This document shows positions 43,785 to 54,645 of a stretch of DNA of 64,000 nt, piece by piece. The position numbers and the translations under genes are program-made. Every line of letters begins with the position of its first letter. Position 1 is the stretch's first letter. The DNA is from Rebecca billardiae RCC1528 (Eukaryota; Haptophyta), in NCBI GenBank assembly GCA_965240325.2, contig OZ251246.1, positions 310,001 through 374,000 on the forward strand, written 5' to 3'. Below the pieces are notes generated by a model. The model was not told the origin of the DNA and searched no databases. It saw only the letters and a list, made by a program, of their open reading frames with translations.

Positions 43785-44660
43785 GAATTGGTCGAAGGCT
43801 TGCTGGACTCGGGCTGGCGTGCTGAGCGCGAATCCGCACCGTTTGCCGCGATCGCTTGTTTTTACACGGCGTCAGAGCCCGAATTTCACCATTTCTACTG
43901 GGAGTCCGGGTACTTTTGCCCACTGCCATGGTGGTGCGGGCGCGACGTGCGCAGCGTGTTCGACGCCGACGTCTCGGACGAACAGCTGCGAGCTACTCTT
44001 GGCGAACGCGATGCCGAGCACCTCCTGGCGGTCGCGCGTGACCTCGCGATCGTGCACACGGTGGACACCACCACCGACCGCCGCCTGCGCAGCGGCGCCG
44101 CCACAGCTGCAGCCAATCTGCTCGACTCGCTCGTGCCGGAGTTGTGGATCGCCATCGAGGTGAAGCCGCAGCGTCGGTTCGGGAGGCGGCGCGCGGGCGA
44201 CGTCGAGGACCAGTGGCTCCGCCAGGGCTACTGGATCGCGCGCACCGTGGACGCAGGCGACGGCTCGTGCATTGTCAAGAAGTTCCAGGTGGCCGGCTCC
44301 CTTGACAACGTGTCGTTTGCAGCCAACGAGGCCGCGGTGGCCATCAAGTGGTGGGACCGCATCCCGGACGACGCGAGCGGGCTCTCGTTTGCCGAATGGG
44401 ACGCAGTTGCCGCTGGGAACGACGGCGACACGCGCTTCATCGTCAACTCCAGCAACATCCGCGGCGTTGTCGAGCTCACGCCCGTGCAACCGATCACGCC
44501 GGCTTTCAGCGGCGCCCCAGCACGCGGCACGAGGCGGAGGCACGCGGCAGCGGCGGCGGAGCGGCCGCGCCCAGCGGTGTACCAGCTGAGCGAGGAGCGG
44601 CACAATGCTCTCCGCGCGCAGCTGACCAACCAGAGCGCGCTCGCGAGTGCGGGGCGGTGA
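43785..44660 (+). CDS. Unidentified protein, possibly a 3' exon
   Basis: An open frame of about 290 codons up to the TGA at 44658 contains no ATG at all. TCATAG at 43779-43784 is a possible splice acceptor, so an upstream exon is likely, or else a decayed start. The sequence looks like a folded domain: FAAIACFYTASEPEFHHFYWESGYFCPLPWWCGRDV, LVPELWIAIEVKPQRRF, QGYWIARTVDAGDGSCIVKKFQV and AVAIKWWDRIPD, followed by a basic tail (GTRRRHAAAAAERPRP). The strand-rich pattern with WIAIEVK and YWIARTV could be a small beta-barrel or SH3-like fold. I do not recognise the family. Confidence 0.45.
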   Translation, partial: ELVEGLLDSGWRAERESAPFAAIACFYTASEPEFHHFYWESGYFCPLPWWCGRDVRSVFDADVSDEQLRATLGERDAEHLLAVARDLAIVHTVDTTTDRRLRSGAATAAANLLDSLVPELWIAIEVKPQRRFGRRRAGDVEDQWLRQGYWIARTVDAGDGSCIVKKFQVAGSLDNVSFAANEAAVAIKWWDRIPDDASGLSFAEWDAVAAGNDGDTRFIVNSSNIRGVVELTPVQPITPAFSGAPARGTRRRHAAAAAERPRPAVYQLSEERHNALRAQLTNQSALASAGR

Positions 44661-45991
44661 GCTGTGACATCACTGTCTGAATACAAGTTCCGTCAGAGAT
44701 ACCCATGTTAATATACAGTTACCCATGTTTCGGATTTCGGTCGCATTTTTGTATGTGTCACTTATAAAAATGAGTCTGAATCCTATTGGGAGGTGGGTGT
44801 ATGCTCAATGTCGCTTGGAAGTCATCAATCGGGGGTCGGGAGGGACCCGGCTATATGGTCCGCTCGAGTGACTTCGACTCGGTTCTCAGAATGCCCGCCA
44901 CTGGCAGGGGTCAACCGAATCCGGAGCCTCACATCGAGCTCGGCCCGGTCACCGACACCGGCTGAGACTCGCGAAGACTTCGCACAGCGGCATCGGTCCC
45001 TGCTGTGCTGCCACATCCGCCCTCGGAGAGCGCTAGATCGGAGCGGGCTCGGCCATAGTATCAAGTATGTAGGGTCTCGCCCGAGCACGTTGAGCCATCA
45101 AAGCCATGTTGCCTGTCGGCCGGGCGGCGGCAGCCATTGCTCGACGCTCGTCACCGTGAGTCCCATTCCCCACCGCCTGCTGACGAAGTCCTAGAGTAGT
45201 ACAGCCTGCCCGGGAGAAGCCAGCCGGGGGCTGACCTTGGGCAGCAGCCATACATGCAGGCCAGCATGAGCGGCGGGGTGGCATCAGAGCCGGCCCCGGC
45301 CCGCAAACGCAAACAGCCGGACGCCCCGGCCCACACAGCTGATGCGCCAGCAAACCCTGCTCCGGGCCACAGAACCCTGCCGCCGGCTTTGAGGCCGACA
45401 CGCCACACTGGGGCACATATCACCTGAGGGCCGGGCCTTCTGTGTGATAAGCTACCCCAGTCATGCCGCTTGATACACACCTTCCCCAACTGACAGTGGG
45501 GCTCTACATTCCCTACTACATCCTCATCCTGTCGGCGCGCTGTCGCATCGGCGCCCAGTCGGCGAGTTCGGACGACGACGTTTTGTGGACGACGGTGGGG
45601 CGAGGACGACGGGCGCTGGCGCGCCGCGAGGCGGCCGCAGCCCTCATCCAGGCCTCGCAGGCGGACGGCTGAACGAATTTTTCCGGCGGCGCTACCATCG
45701 GCGACGGCTTCATGGGCGGTGACAGTTGGCGGGCGTCAATCTCACCTGCCTGAGCTGTGTGCGTCTCTTATTCTTAGTAAACTGTAGAGTCGTCCTGACC
45801 ACCGGCTGAAAGCGGAAGCCGGAAAGCACTCGCAGTTTAGGGAAGAGCGCCCAAATCTGCCTCAAAGGCTTTTCGCCTGGTCCCTGCTGGTGCGGCTGGG
45901 CCGCTGGGGAGGAAGTGAGGAACGGGCGCGGTCTGGCGGACGTCACGTCGTGGATTCCCGCACGACGCGCTCGTCCTCCGGCCTCGAGGCG
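44661..45991. other. Intergenic, low-GC start, one dispersed repeat
   Basis: No supported gene. A short plus-strand frame at 45463-45672 (MPLDTHLPQLTVGLYIPYYI, 69 codons) is possible but unsupported. 45735-45795 carries CTCACCTGCCTGAG, TGTGCGTCTCTTATTCTTAGTAAACTG, matching 17693-17760 and 60731-60786. Confidence 0.4.
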
Positions 45992-47698
45992 ATGGGTGGG
46001 GACGTGAGCGACGACGAGCGCTTCACGCCGCGTGCGGCGTCGGTGCTGTACTTCTTCCTCTTCCTCAACTTCGCGGCGCAGGGGCGCTTCTCCTCCCTGT
46101 TCTTCTCCGAGCTTGGTCTGTCCAACGCGCAGGTCGGGCTCGTGCTGGCGGCGGGCTCGACGGTCGACCTGCCGGCGCGCGCGGCGGTCGCGAGCCTCTT
46201 CGACCGGTTCGACTCACCGCTGGTCGCCGCGCGGACGGTGCTCGTCGCCAGCGCGGTGGGCTCGTCCCTCTGCGTGCTCGCGTACGGCGCCGGCCGCGTC
46301 CAGCCGATCCCGTTTTGGTGGGCGTTGTGCGTTCGCTGCTTTTTCTGCGCCTGCCAGGCGCCCGCGTACTCGTGCACGTCGGCGCTCGCGATGCGCTGCC
46401 TGCCGGACAAGCGCGAGTGGGGGCGCACGCGGCTGTGGGGCGCGGTCTCCTGGGGGCTCTTCAGCGCGGCGGCGCTCGGGCCGTCAATTGACCGCTGGGG
46501 TGCGGCGCGCGCGCTCACGGTCGCCAGCTGTGGCAGCGGTGCCGCGCTCGTCGCCGCCGCGCTGCTGACGCTGCGCGCGCCACGGCGACGGCGGGCCCGC
46601 GCCGGGCCGGATGGCGGCGGGGAGGCGGGGCTGCACCCGGCCAAGGAGCACGGCGGCGAGCGGCGCGCGGCGCGCTGCGCCGCGCCGCGCGCGGCGCGGC
46701 GCGCGCTCGCGCGCCTCCTGCGCGCGCCGCCGCCCGCTGCTGCCGCCGCCCCGGACGGCGCCGCCGGCGCCGAGCCGGCGCGGCCGCGCGGCTCGTGCGC
46801 GCCGACCGCCCGCCTGCTCTCCGCCGACGGCGCCGCGTCGCGCTCCTTCTTCAGCCTCGCGTGCATCTTCGGCGCATGCACGTCCTTGGTGGAGGGTCTC
46901 GTCTTTTTGTACTGGGCGCAGGAGCTGGGCGCGAGCAGCACGCTGTGCGGCATCTCGGTGCTGGTGACGGTGTCGTTCGAGGTGCCGCTCTTCGTCGCCT
47001 CGCGCTGGCTGGTCTCCACCTTCTCGCCGCGCGCGCTGCTCGGCGGCGCGTGCGTCGCGTACACAACTCGAGTCCTGTGGTACGCCGCAGCGGGCGAGGG
47101 CAAGGGCTGGACGGTGCTACTGGTGGAGCCGTTACACGGCGTAACGTACTCGCTGGGCGCGCTGGGCAGCGTGCACTACGCCGCGAGCCTCGCGCGCGAC
47201 GGCGAGCACGCGCGCGCGCAGGCGCTCACCGACAACCTGCGCGCGCTCGGCGGCATTGGCGCGACGCTCGGCGGCGGGTTCGTCATGCAGACGGCCGGAC
47301 CGCGCGCGCTCTACTCGTCGAGCGCGCTGCTGATGGCGTGCGCGCTCGGCGCGTACCTGTGCGCGACGTCGGCGCGGGACTCGCGCGCGCGGCGCGTGTG
47401 CGAGGCGCCGCCCGCGCCCGTCGCGCCCGACGCCGACCAGCCCGCGCCGCCAGTGGACGCTGCGGAGGAGCCCGCGTGCGACCGGGCTGCGGACGCGGAG
47501 GGCGCGAAGACCGCGCTTCGGTCGGCCGACGCCGCCGCGGAGGCGCACGCGCGGCAGCGGCTCGGCGGCGCTGCCGACGAGGCGGGCGCGGCGGAGGGCC
47601 TCTCCGAGCTCGAGCTCGCGACGCACCACAACGGCGGCGCGCACGGGGCAGCCGGCGCGCTCGCCGCCGACGGCTCGGCCGACGAGGCCACCGCGTGA
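45992..47698 (+). CDS. MFS transporter, MFSD6/MFS_1-like
   Basis: Single exon, 568 residues, ATG at 45992 (MGGDVSDDERF); the frame upstream is open but without ATG. The first half has six membrane helices: VLYFFLFLNFAAQGRFSSLFFSELGLSNAQVGLVLAAG and RTRLWGAVSWGLFSAAALG match the MFSD6/LacY-like group (MFS_1_like). A central Arg/Ala-rich loop follows. The second half has another six helices, with LVEPLHGVTYSLGALGSVHYAASLA, where EPLHG-TYSLG is characteristic of this group. The last 100 residues are hydrophilic, acidic and Ala-rich. In the conserved family these are poorly characterised solute or H+ symporters. Substrate unknown. Confidence 0.8.
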   Translation: MGGDVSDDERFTPRAASVLYFFLFLNFAAQGRFSSLFFSELGLSNAQVGLVLAAGSTVDLPARAAVASLFDRFDSPLVAARTVLVASAVGSSLCVLAYGAGRVQPIPFWWALCVRCFFCACQAPAYSCTSALAMRCLPDKREWGRTRLWGAVSWGLFSAAALGPSIDRWGAARALTVASCGSGAALVAAALLTLRAPRRRRARAGPDGGGEAGLHPAKEHGGERRAARCAAPRAARRALARLLRAPPPAAAAAPDGAAGAEPARPRGSCAPTARLLSADGAASRSFFSLACIFGACTSLVEGLVFLYWAQELGASSTLCGISVLVTVSFEVPLFVASRWLVSTFSPRALLGGACVAYTTRVLWYAAAGEGKGWTVLLVEPLHGVTYSLGALGSVHYAASLARDGEHARAQALTDNLRALGGIGATLGGGFVMQTAGPRALYSSSALLMACALGAYLCATSARDSRARRVCEAPPAPVAPDADQPAPPVDAAEEPACDRAADAEGAKTALRSADAAAEAHARQRLGGAADEAGAAEGLSELELATHHNGGAHGAAGALAADGSADEATA

Positions 47699-48047
47699 GC
47701 CGTGGCCGACGCCGACGACGGGGGCGTAGCGGCGGCGCCGATCACCGATGCGGCGCGTCGCAGCCGCTCGAGAGCGGCTGCACCGCCGCGTACGTGCCAG
47801 CTGCACCGCCGCGTGCGTGCCACAAGGGCGCGGCCTGCGTGCATGCCTAGTCCTGCCCACCCTTTGTTTGGCTTTGTGCAGGTGTGAGCGGGCAGCCATC
47901 GTGCGGGCGGCCCGTACTGTATTCATCAGGCTCCCGTGTCCACCGGTCCGGTAGATCGGACTTTTCAAGGCGGCACCATTCAGCGGGTAGGCTACCTCCC
48001 ACGCCGCGCGCGTCGAGCGCCGTAGGCCGCCATCGCCTCGCCCTGCG
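47699..48047. other. Intergenic
   Basis: No gene seen. Direct repeats of ACCGCCGCGTNCGTGCCA lie near 47783-47822. Confidence 0.35.
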
Positions 48048-51000
48048 ATGGCGACGTCGGCCGAGGGCCGCGAGTTCCTGCACGCCGTGCGGAACGATGA
48101 TGTCGATGCCGCCAAGCTCATCCTGCGCCTGCACGGCGAGCAGCTGCTCCACCCTGCCGGCAGCGGCGGCGCGGCGCTTCGTGCGGCCGCCAAGCGCGGC
48201 TCCACCCTCATGGTCGCCTTCCTGCTGTCCGCGGGCATCCCGGCCGACGTGGAGGACACGGACGGGCGCAGCGCGGCCGAAATAGCACGCGCCGCCGGCC
48301 ACGCCCAGGTCGCCGACATCCTCGACGCCTGCCGGCCCAGCCCCGGTGACGCGCGCAACGGCGCTGGGCGCGCGGAGCGCTCGCGTTCGCTCGCGGCTGA
48401 CGGGGTACACGACGAGTTTGTGGGCCGCTCGCCTGCGGCGTACACGCGCTCGCTACCCACCGAGCGCTCGTACGCGCGCACGCCGCCCCCTTCGACGCGC
48501 CCGTTCCACGTCGCCGCGTCGCCGGCCAGGCAAGTCGCGCTGAGCGCGCGCAGCGCTTCGCGCGGCGGCGGCGCCAGCGCGCGCGGGCTGACGCCAATCG
48601 ACGCGTACCGCTCGCAGCAGCGCCATCGGCAGGTGTGTGTGCACGCCTCGTCGCACGCGCGCGAGCCCGCGAGCGCCTCGTCGTCGCGCCGGCCCGGGCG
48701 GTTTGGGCACGGCCTGCATGGCGCCTGCGCCTCCGTCGCCGCCACCGCCACCAGCACTCGCTCGCGCTGGCCGGCGCGTGCCTGGACGGCGCGCGCGTGC
48801 CTCGGGCGGCGCGCTCACCCCGGCGCGCGCGCGCGCGCGCGCGCCCCGCCGCGCCGCGCGCGCAGGTGCAGCGGGAGCGCCTCGTCGCGCACACGCAGCG
48901 CGCGATGGAATCTGAGCTCACGAGATTGCGCGAGGCGACCGCCGAGTTTCGGCGCTTGAGAGAAGCGGTGGGCGGCACGTCCGGCGGTGGCGGCTCGCGG
49001 CCGCGGCCGCGGCTCTCGAGCACGCCGTCCTCCGCGCGCCGCGAGCGCGCGCAGACGTACACGCCGCCGGGCTCGGCCAGCGCGAGCTACGCGGAGCCGC
49101 GCGCCGGAGACTTCTCGGAAACTTCCGCGGACGCCGCGGCGGTGCGCCGCGGACGCTCGAGCTCGACGAACGTTGCGGAGGAGGTGCGCGCGCTGCGCGC
49201 GCAGTCCGAGCGGCTGCTGCACGAGAGGCGAAAGCTCGCGGACGGCGGGCTGAGCACGGCGTACGCGCCGCCGCCGCCGCCGAGCGAGGGCGAGACCGCT
49301 CGGCGAGCCGAGGTGCCGCCCGGGGCGCGCGCCGGAGACTTCTCGGAAACTTCCGGTGAGGCCACGCTCCCGGCTGGCTCGCACCCGCCGGCCGGGCTGC
49401 CGGCGCCGCGTCCGGCGCCGGGCGCGGCGCGCGCCGGGGCAGGCGGGGGCATGCAGATCTCCCTCGAGCTCGCCGCGTCCGCGGCGGCAGCCTCGGCATC
49501 CGCAGCCATGGCGGCGGCGGCGGTTCGGGGCGAGCAGCCGTCAGCGGCCGCGCTCGCGCCGCCGCCGCCGCCGCCGCCGCGGCCGGACTCGCAGGGCGGT
49601 GCGCCCGCATCCGCCGCCACGCAGTCTGGCGGCGCGGCGCAGCCGCCGGCGAAGCGCGAGCGGCCGTACTCGGCTCGGCCGCAGTCCCGCGCCGCACGCC
49701 TCGCCGCCGCGCTCGCCGCCAGCGACGCAGCCGGCACCCCGCCGCAGCAGCACGGCGGCGCGGGCGCCGACGGCGGCGCTCGCGGGCAAGCGGCGGCGGC
49801 GGAGGCGCTCGCCGCCGCGAGCGAAGCTCGCACCGCCGCGGCGCAGGCAGGCGTCCTGCCCAGCATGTCCGGGCGGCCTGCCGCGGCGGCGGACGCGCCA
49901 ATGGTCGTGCCAGCCGCGGCGCTCGAGCCGTGGCACTCACCCGTGGACAGGCGTCCGAGCGCTGACGCGCGCGCCGCCGCGCAGGCCACCGAGCCGCACG
50001 CGCCGCACGCCCAGCTGTCGGCAGCGGCGGTGGCGGGTGCGCGCGCCGCCGGCGTCGACGGCGCCGCGGACGGCGACGCCCCGCAAGTGGACGACGAGGA
50101 CTTGGCCGCGGGCGGCGGCGCGGCGGCCGCGGACGACGAGTACCAGGCGCTCTTCGACTCGACCGCCGACGAGGACGAGCTCCTCGACTCGCACGACGAT
50201 TCGACGTCGATCTCGCTCTCGGCCGAATCTGCTTCGTACGATGGCGGCGGCGGCGGCGGCGGCGCGGCCGCCGTCGCGGCCGGTGGCGGCCGGGGCGCCG
50301 CGACGCAGTCGCCGCCGCCGCCGCCGCCGCGAGCCGACGCGCCGGATGCGGGCCTCGGCGTCACCACGGCCACGACGCGGCCGGCGTCCATCAGCCGAGC
50401 CACGGCCGCCTCCGGAAGCCTCCGAGAAGCCTCCGCCTCCGCCTCCGCCGCGGCCGCGTCCGCGCGGCACGCGCTGCGCGCCGGCGGCGGCAACGGCGGC
50501 AACGGCGTCTCCGCTGACTTGCCCACCAAGCTCGGTGGCGGCGGCGGTGCGTATGCCGAGGGTGCGGAAGAGGGCGACGGGTTCGAGGAGGAGGAGGAGG
50601 AGGAGGAGGAGGAGGGCGACGGCGCCGCCGCTCTTGACGCTGTGATGCGCCAGCGACAGACGCGCGCCGCCGCCGACGGTGCCGCCGCCGCACCCACCAA
50701 CGGTGTGTTGAGTCTCGGCGCACACCGGGCGCGAGAGTACGCCGCGGGCGTGGGCGCGGGCGGCGCGGCCGCGGCGTACGGGCTTGCCGACGCCGGCGAG
50801 CACGGCGCCGCCGCCGACGCGGACGCGGACGCGGAGGACGGCCTGGCAGAGGCGAGTGACGGCGCGCTGACGCTCGGCTTGCCGCAGCTGCTCTCCGCGG
50901 TGGGCGGCGGCGCGCGCGCGGGCGCGGCGCAGCCCTCAGGCGCGGAGCCGGCGGGCGGGCGGCAGGGCGCGCGCAAGCGCCGAGCGGAGGGCAGCGAGAT

Positions 51001-51138
51001 GCAATCTCGCGCCGAGCTCACGGACTCGGCCGCGTCGGTCGCGCGCACCGGCTGCGGCATGGTGCCGCCGGCGGCGGCGGCGGCGGGCGCGGGCGGCGCG
51101 CAGTCGGACGTTGCTATGCGCGACACACAGCGCGACGA

Positions 51139-51175
<37 letters not shown>

Positions 51176-54100
51176 GCGGCTCCGGACGAGGAGGAGGAGG
51201 ACGAGTCGGCCGCGTCGGAGTCGGCCGCCGCCGCGCCGCCGCCGCCGGCCGACCCTCTCGCCTCGCTCGAGCTCAAGCCAGCGCAGCGCGTGCTGCTCGA
51301 GAGCTGCCGGGTGCTCGAAGGGTCCGCCGAGCCGATCGTGAGCGTGTGCTTTGCGCCCGAGCGCGGCAGCCTGCGCGAGATCGCATCTCCCGCCGAGATC
51401 GAATCTGGGCAGCTGTACCCGCGCACGCTGTGCCTGCGAGCGGACTGGCCGAGGCCGGCGACGGCCGCGGCGGGCGCGGTCGCCGCCGTCGCCGGCGCGG
51501 CGCCCGCGCCCACGCCGCCGCAGCTCATGCTGGTACACGGCGCGAACGCCGACGGCGCCGACGGCGGCGCGGTGCGAATCGGCCGCGGCGCCGACTGCGC
51601 GCTGCGGCTCGCAGACGAGCGCGTGTCTTCGACCCACTTCGCCGTCGTCCCGCGGCGCGCCGCGGCGGTCGGCGGCGGCGCGGGCGCGGACGGCTCGCTC
51701 TGCCGCTGGGCGATCCGCGACGAGGGGAGCTCCAACGGTGCGCGCGAGATTGCATCTCGGCGCCCTCCGCGCGGCGCGAGATTGCATCTCGGCGCCCTCC
51801 GCGCGGCGCGAGATTGCATCTCGGCGCCGGCCCTCTGCGCTGCTGCTGGCGCCGTGTGGGCGCGCCGCGCCGCCCGGCGCGAGGCCTGGCACACGACCCT
51901 AACCCTCACCCTGACACGCGACGCGCCACCACCGCACACGCCGCGCGCCGCCGCCGCCGCCGCGCCCCCGCGCCGCCGCCGCCGCCGCGCCCCCGCGCCG
52001 CCGCCGCCGCCGCGCCCCCGCGCCACGCCCGCGCGCAGGCTCTGTGCTGTGCCTTCAAGGCGCGGAGGCGCCGGCCGCGCCGCTGTGCGCTGGCGACCAG
52101 CTCATCCTGGGCTCCTCGCGGCTGATGGTCTCGTTCATCATGCAAGCTGACGAGGCGGGCGAGGGCGGCGGCGAGGAGGGCGGCGGCGGCCTCGACGCCG
52201 CCGGCAGCCTGGGCTCTCGGCTGCTCGTTCTGTCCCTCCTCCCAACCGACGAGTGGAGCGCAATGCAATGGCGGCTTGACGCGGCTCGGACGCCGGTCGT
52301 GACCGTCGGCCGCGCGGCGCACAACTCCGTCGTGCTGCCGGACCGCTCCGTTTCGTCGGAGCACGCGCTGCTCGTCTTTGACTCCGCCAACCCTAACCCT
52401 AACCCTAACCCCAACCACCCTAACCCTAACGCCGCCAACGCCGCTGCCAGCGCCGCCAGCGCCGCCAACGCCGCCGCGCGCGGCTCGGCGGCCTGGCCGC
52501 GCCGCGCGCTCGGCTGGTGGGCGCGCGACCGCGGCTCATCCAACGGCACGTACCTGAGGCTCTCGGTGCCCAAGAGCGCCTCGCGCCCGTTCGCGCTCAC
52601 GCCCGGCCACCGGCTGTGCGCGGGGAGCTGCACAATCTCGGTGTCGAGATTCGCGTGCGGCGTCGCCTCCGCGTGCGGACGCCGGCCGACGATGGAGGTG
52701 CGCGCGCGCGCGTGCGCGTGCGCGCGGCCCCGTGCGCGCGTGCGCGCGGCCCCGTGCGCGCGTGCGCGCTGCCGCGCGTGCGCTGCTGCCGCGCGTGCGC
52801 TGCTGCCGCGTGCACCCGGGCCACCCACCAGTCTTCGCAGCAATAATACGTGCTTTGATTTTCCGTGCGCTTTTCCCGGCCGCTTTGTGTGTCTGCCTAA
52901 CCCTAATCCCCTAACCCTAACCCCTAACCCTACCCCCCTGACCCCGCCCGCAGGACGCGCACTGCATTGTCGACAATCTGCCGCTCTCAGCGCTCGACGG
53001 CGCGGCGGGCGGCGCGCCCGACGCGCCCCCCGCCGCCGGCGTCTTGAACGGGCCGCCGGCCGCCGCCGGCGCCGCGGGCGTGAGCACCGTCGTCGACGAC
53101 GGGTGGCGGGCTTCGCTGTTCGGCGTGTATGATGGGCACTCGGGCTCCAAGGCGGCGCACTTCCTCCGCGCGCGGCTCGCGGCGGCGGTGAGCGCGCAGC
53201 TGCGCGCGCGCGCCGCCGCACCCGCACAAGCCGCCGCCGGCGCCTCCGCGCCGCTCGTCGCGAGCCTCGACCTGAGCTCCGCGCGCGCCGCGCTCGAGCG
53301 CGCGTTTGCGATGACCGACGACGAGCTGCTCAGCCGCGGCGCGGAGGGCGACGCCGGCTCGTGCGCGGCGGTGGCGCTGGTGAGCGAGGGGCACGTGCTC
53401 ACGGCGCACGTCGGCGACTGCCGTGTCGTGCTCTGGCGCCACGGCGTCGCTGTGCCCCTGACCTCCGACCACCGCGCCGGCGCGCCTGTCGAGCGCGCGC
53501 GCGTCGAGCGCGCCGGCGGCTTTGTCGCTTACGGTCGCGTGCTGGGGCAGCTGGCTGTCTCGCGCTCGTTCGGCGACCGCGCGTTCAAGGACCTCGACGT
53601 GAGCGGCGGCGTCGGCGGGACGCCGCGGATGTCGCGGCTCGTCTCCGCCGAGCCGGACGTCTCGTGCGTGCGCTGGCAGAAGGGAGACTACCTGCTGCTC
53701 GCGTGCGACGGCGTATGGGACGTCATGACGGACCAGGAGGTGCGTCCAACTCACGCCTCGCGTCTCCACGCGCCAACGTCTTTGCGTGCTGCGTGTTGTT
53801 GCGTGTCGATGTTGCGTGGTGTTGGGGTGCTGCGCCGCACACCGCCGCCGCGCGACCGCTGTCTGTTGCACACCGTCTGCGCACAGCGCCATCACACCGC
53901 GCGCGCGCGCGCGAGCGGCTGGTGGTGCGCACGAAGCCGGGAAGGGAGGAGAGAGCTCGCGACGGCACGCGCACGCACGCACACGCACACACACGCGCAC
54001 ACACGCGCACACACGCGCACACGCACACACACGCGCGCGCACACACACACGCACAAACACGCACACACACGCGCACACACACGCGCACACACGCCGAAGA

Positions 54101-54394
54101 TGGCGCCGGCGGCTCTTCGGTGCCGGCACTGCAGGCTGGGCCGACCCGCCGGGCAGCTGCGCCCGCTGCGTGCCCGCCCGCGCACGCGGCCGGCCGCCCC
54201 CCCCTGACCTGGCCCGCGCCCGCGGCCTCGCTGCTCGTGCGCCCTTGCGCACGCAGGCGACGGACGCGCTGGTCGAAGCGCACATGGCGACGGGCAACAT
54301 GCAGCTGGCCGTCGAGCAGCTCGTGCACTCGGTGGAGCACGACCGAAAGTCGAACGACAACATCACGGCCATCGGCGTGCGGCTGGACGACTGA
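48048..54394 (+). CDS. Ankyrin / coiled-coil / FHA-FHA / PP2C phosphatase, five exons
   Basis: Exons: 48048-48632, 48866-51737, 52039-52697, 52954-53739 and 54257-54394. All introns are GT-AG and every phase matches, giving 1679 residues. Residues 1-95 are ankyrin repeats (FLHAVRNDDVDAAKLILRLHG; LRAAAKRGSTLMVAFLLSAG). A short coiled coil follows, then a long Ala/Gly/Pro linker. FHA 1 (about 1030-1200) has VRIGRGADC, VSSTHF and IRDEGSSNG, split by intron 2. FHA 2 has VTVGRAAHNSVVL, VSSEHALLV and DRGSSNGTY. The PP2C domain starts in FHA exon 3 (GRRPTMED) and has GVYDGHSG, AGSCAAVAL, HVGDCRVV, GQLAVSRSFGD, LACDGVWDVM and SNDNITAI, so the metal ligands are complete. It should dephosphorylate Ser/Thr on partners recruited by phosphothreonine-binding FHA domains, like plant KAPP. 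Confidence 0.85.
51738..52038 (+). other. Intron 2 of the FHA/PP2C gene, with a three-copy tandem repeat
   Basis: Spliced between SSNG and the rest of the first FHA domain. It contains three tandem 32-bp units (about 51742-51837) of GCGCGAGATTGCATCTCGG followed by CGCCCTCCGCGCG, and CCCTAACCCTCACCCTGAC at 51898-51916. Confidence 0.75.
52388..52432 (+). repeat. Interstitial telomere-type CCCTAA repeat in coding sequence
   Basis: About six CCCTAA-like units (AACCCTAACCCTAACCCTAA and variants) are read in frame as NPNPNPNPN inside the second FHA domain. Confidence 0.85.
52897..52935 (+). repeat. Interstitial telomere-type repeat in intron 3
   Basis: CTAACCCTAATCCCCTAACC and further degenerate CCCTAA/CCCCTAA units lie just before the intron 3 acceptor of the phosphatase gene. 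Confidence 0.85.
53740..54256 (+). other. Intron 4 of the FHA/PP2C gene with (AC)n microsatellite
   Basis: The GT donor follows GACCAGGAG and the acceptor is CACGCAG. It includes a long ACACGC/ACACAC tract at about 53970-54095. The flanking exons join exactly at a codon boundary inside the PP2C domain (VMTDQE joined to ATDALVEAH). Confidence 0.8.
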
Positions 54395-54645
54395 GAGAGC
54401 CGCGCTGGCGCCTGGGTTGCGCCGACGATGATGTCGTCATACTCGTCGTTGTAGTTATTTCAATCGCGACTAGTCGACGTTGACGGTTGAAGGCTCAGAA
54501 GCAAAGGAACTGCATATATCGTCTGAACACCGTTGACGAATCATGATGACAATGTCGATGATGATTGTGGCGATCTGCGTACTTCCGTGCTTGTAACAAG
54601 TTCCTCTCGCTGCTGAAAGAACTCATCATCATCCGGACGCCTCAT
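54395..54645. other. Short intergenic segment
   Basis: AT-rich, with GATGATGATT near 54556-54565. It contains the end of one transcript and the start of the next. Confidence 0.35.

Noticed and set aside
45463-45672. 69-codon plus-strand frame
   Set aside because: Too short and without support; noted only in the intergenic entry.
51742-51837. Third set of tandem repeats as a CRISPR or operator array
   Set aside because: Only three 32-bp units with no spacers, inside an intron of a eukaryotic gene; treated as a minisatellite.
49087-52026. 979-codon open frame on the minus strand opposite the FHA/PP2C gene
   Set aside because: Shadow of the GC-rich codon bias; low complexity (Ala/Ser/Pro) with no domains, whereas the plus strand encodes FHA and PP2C motifs with matching exon phases.
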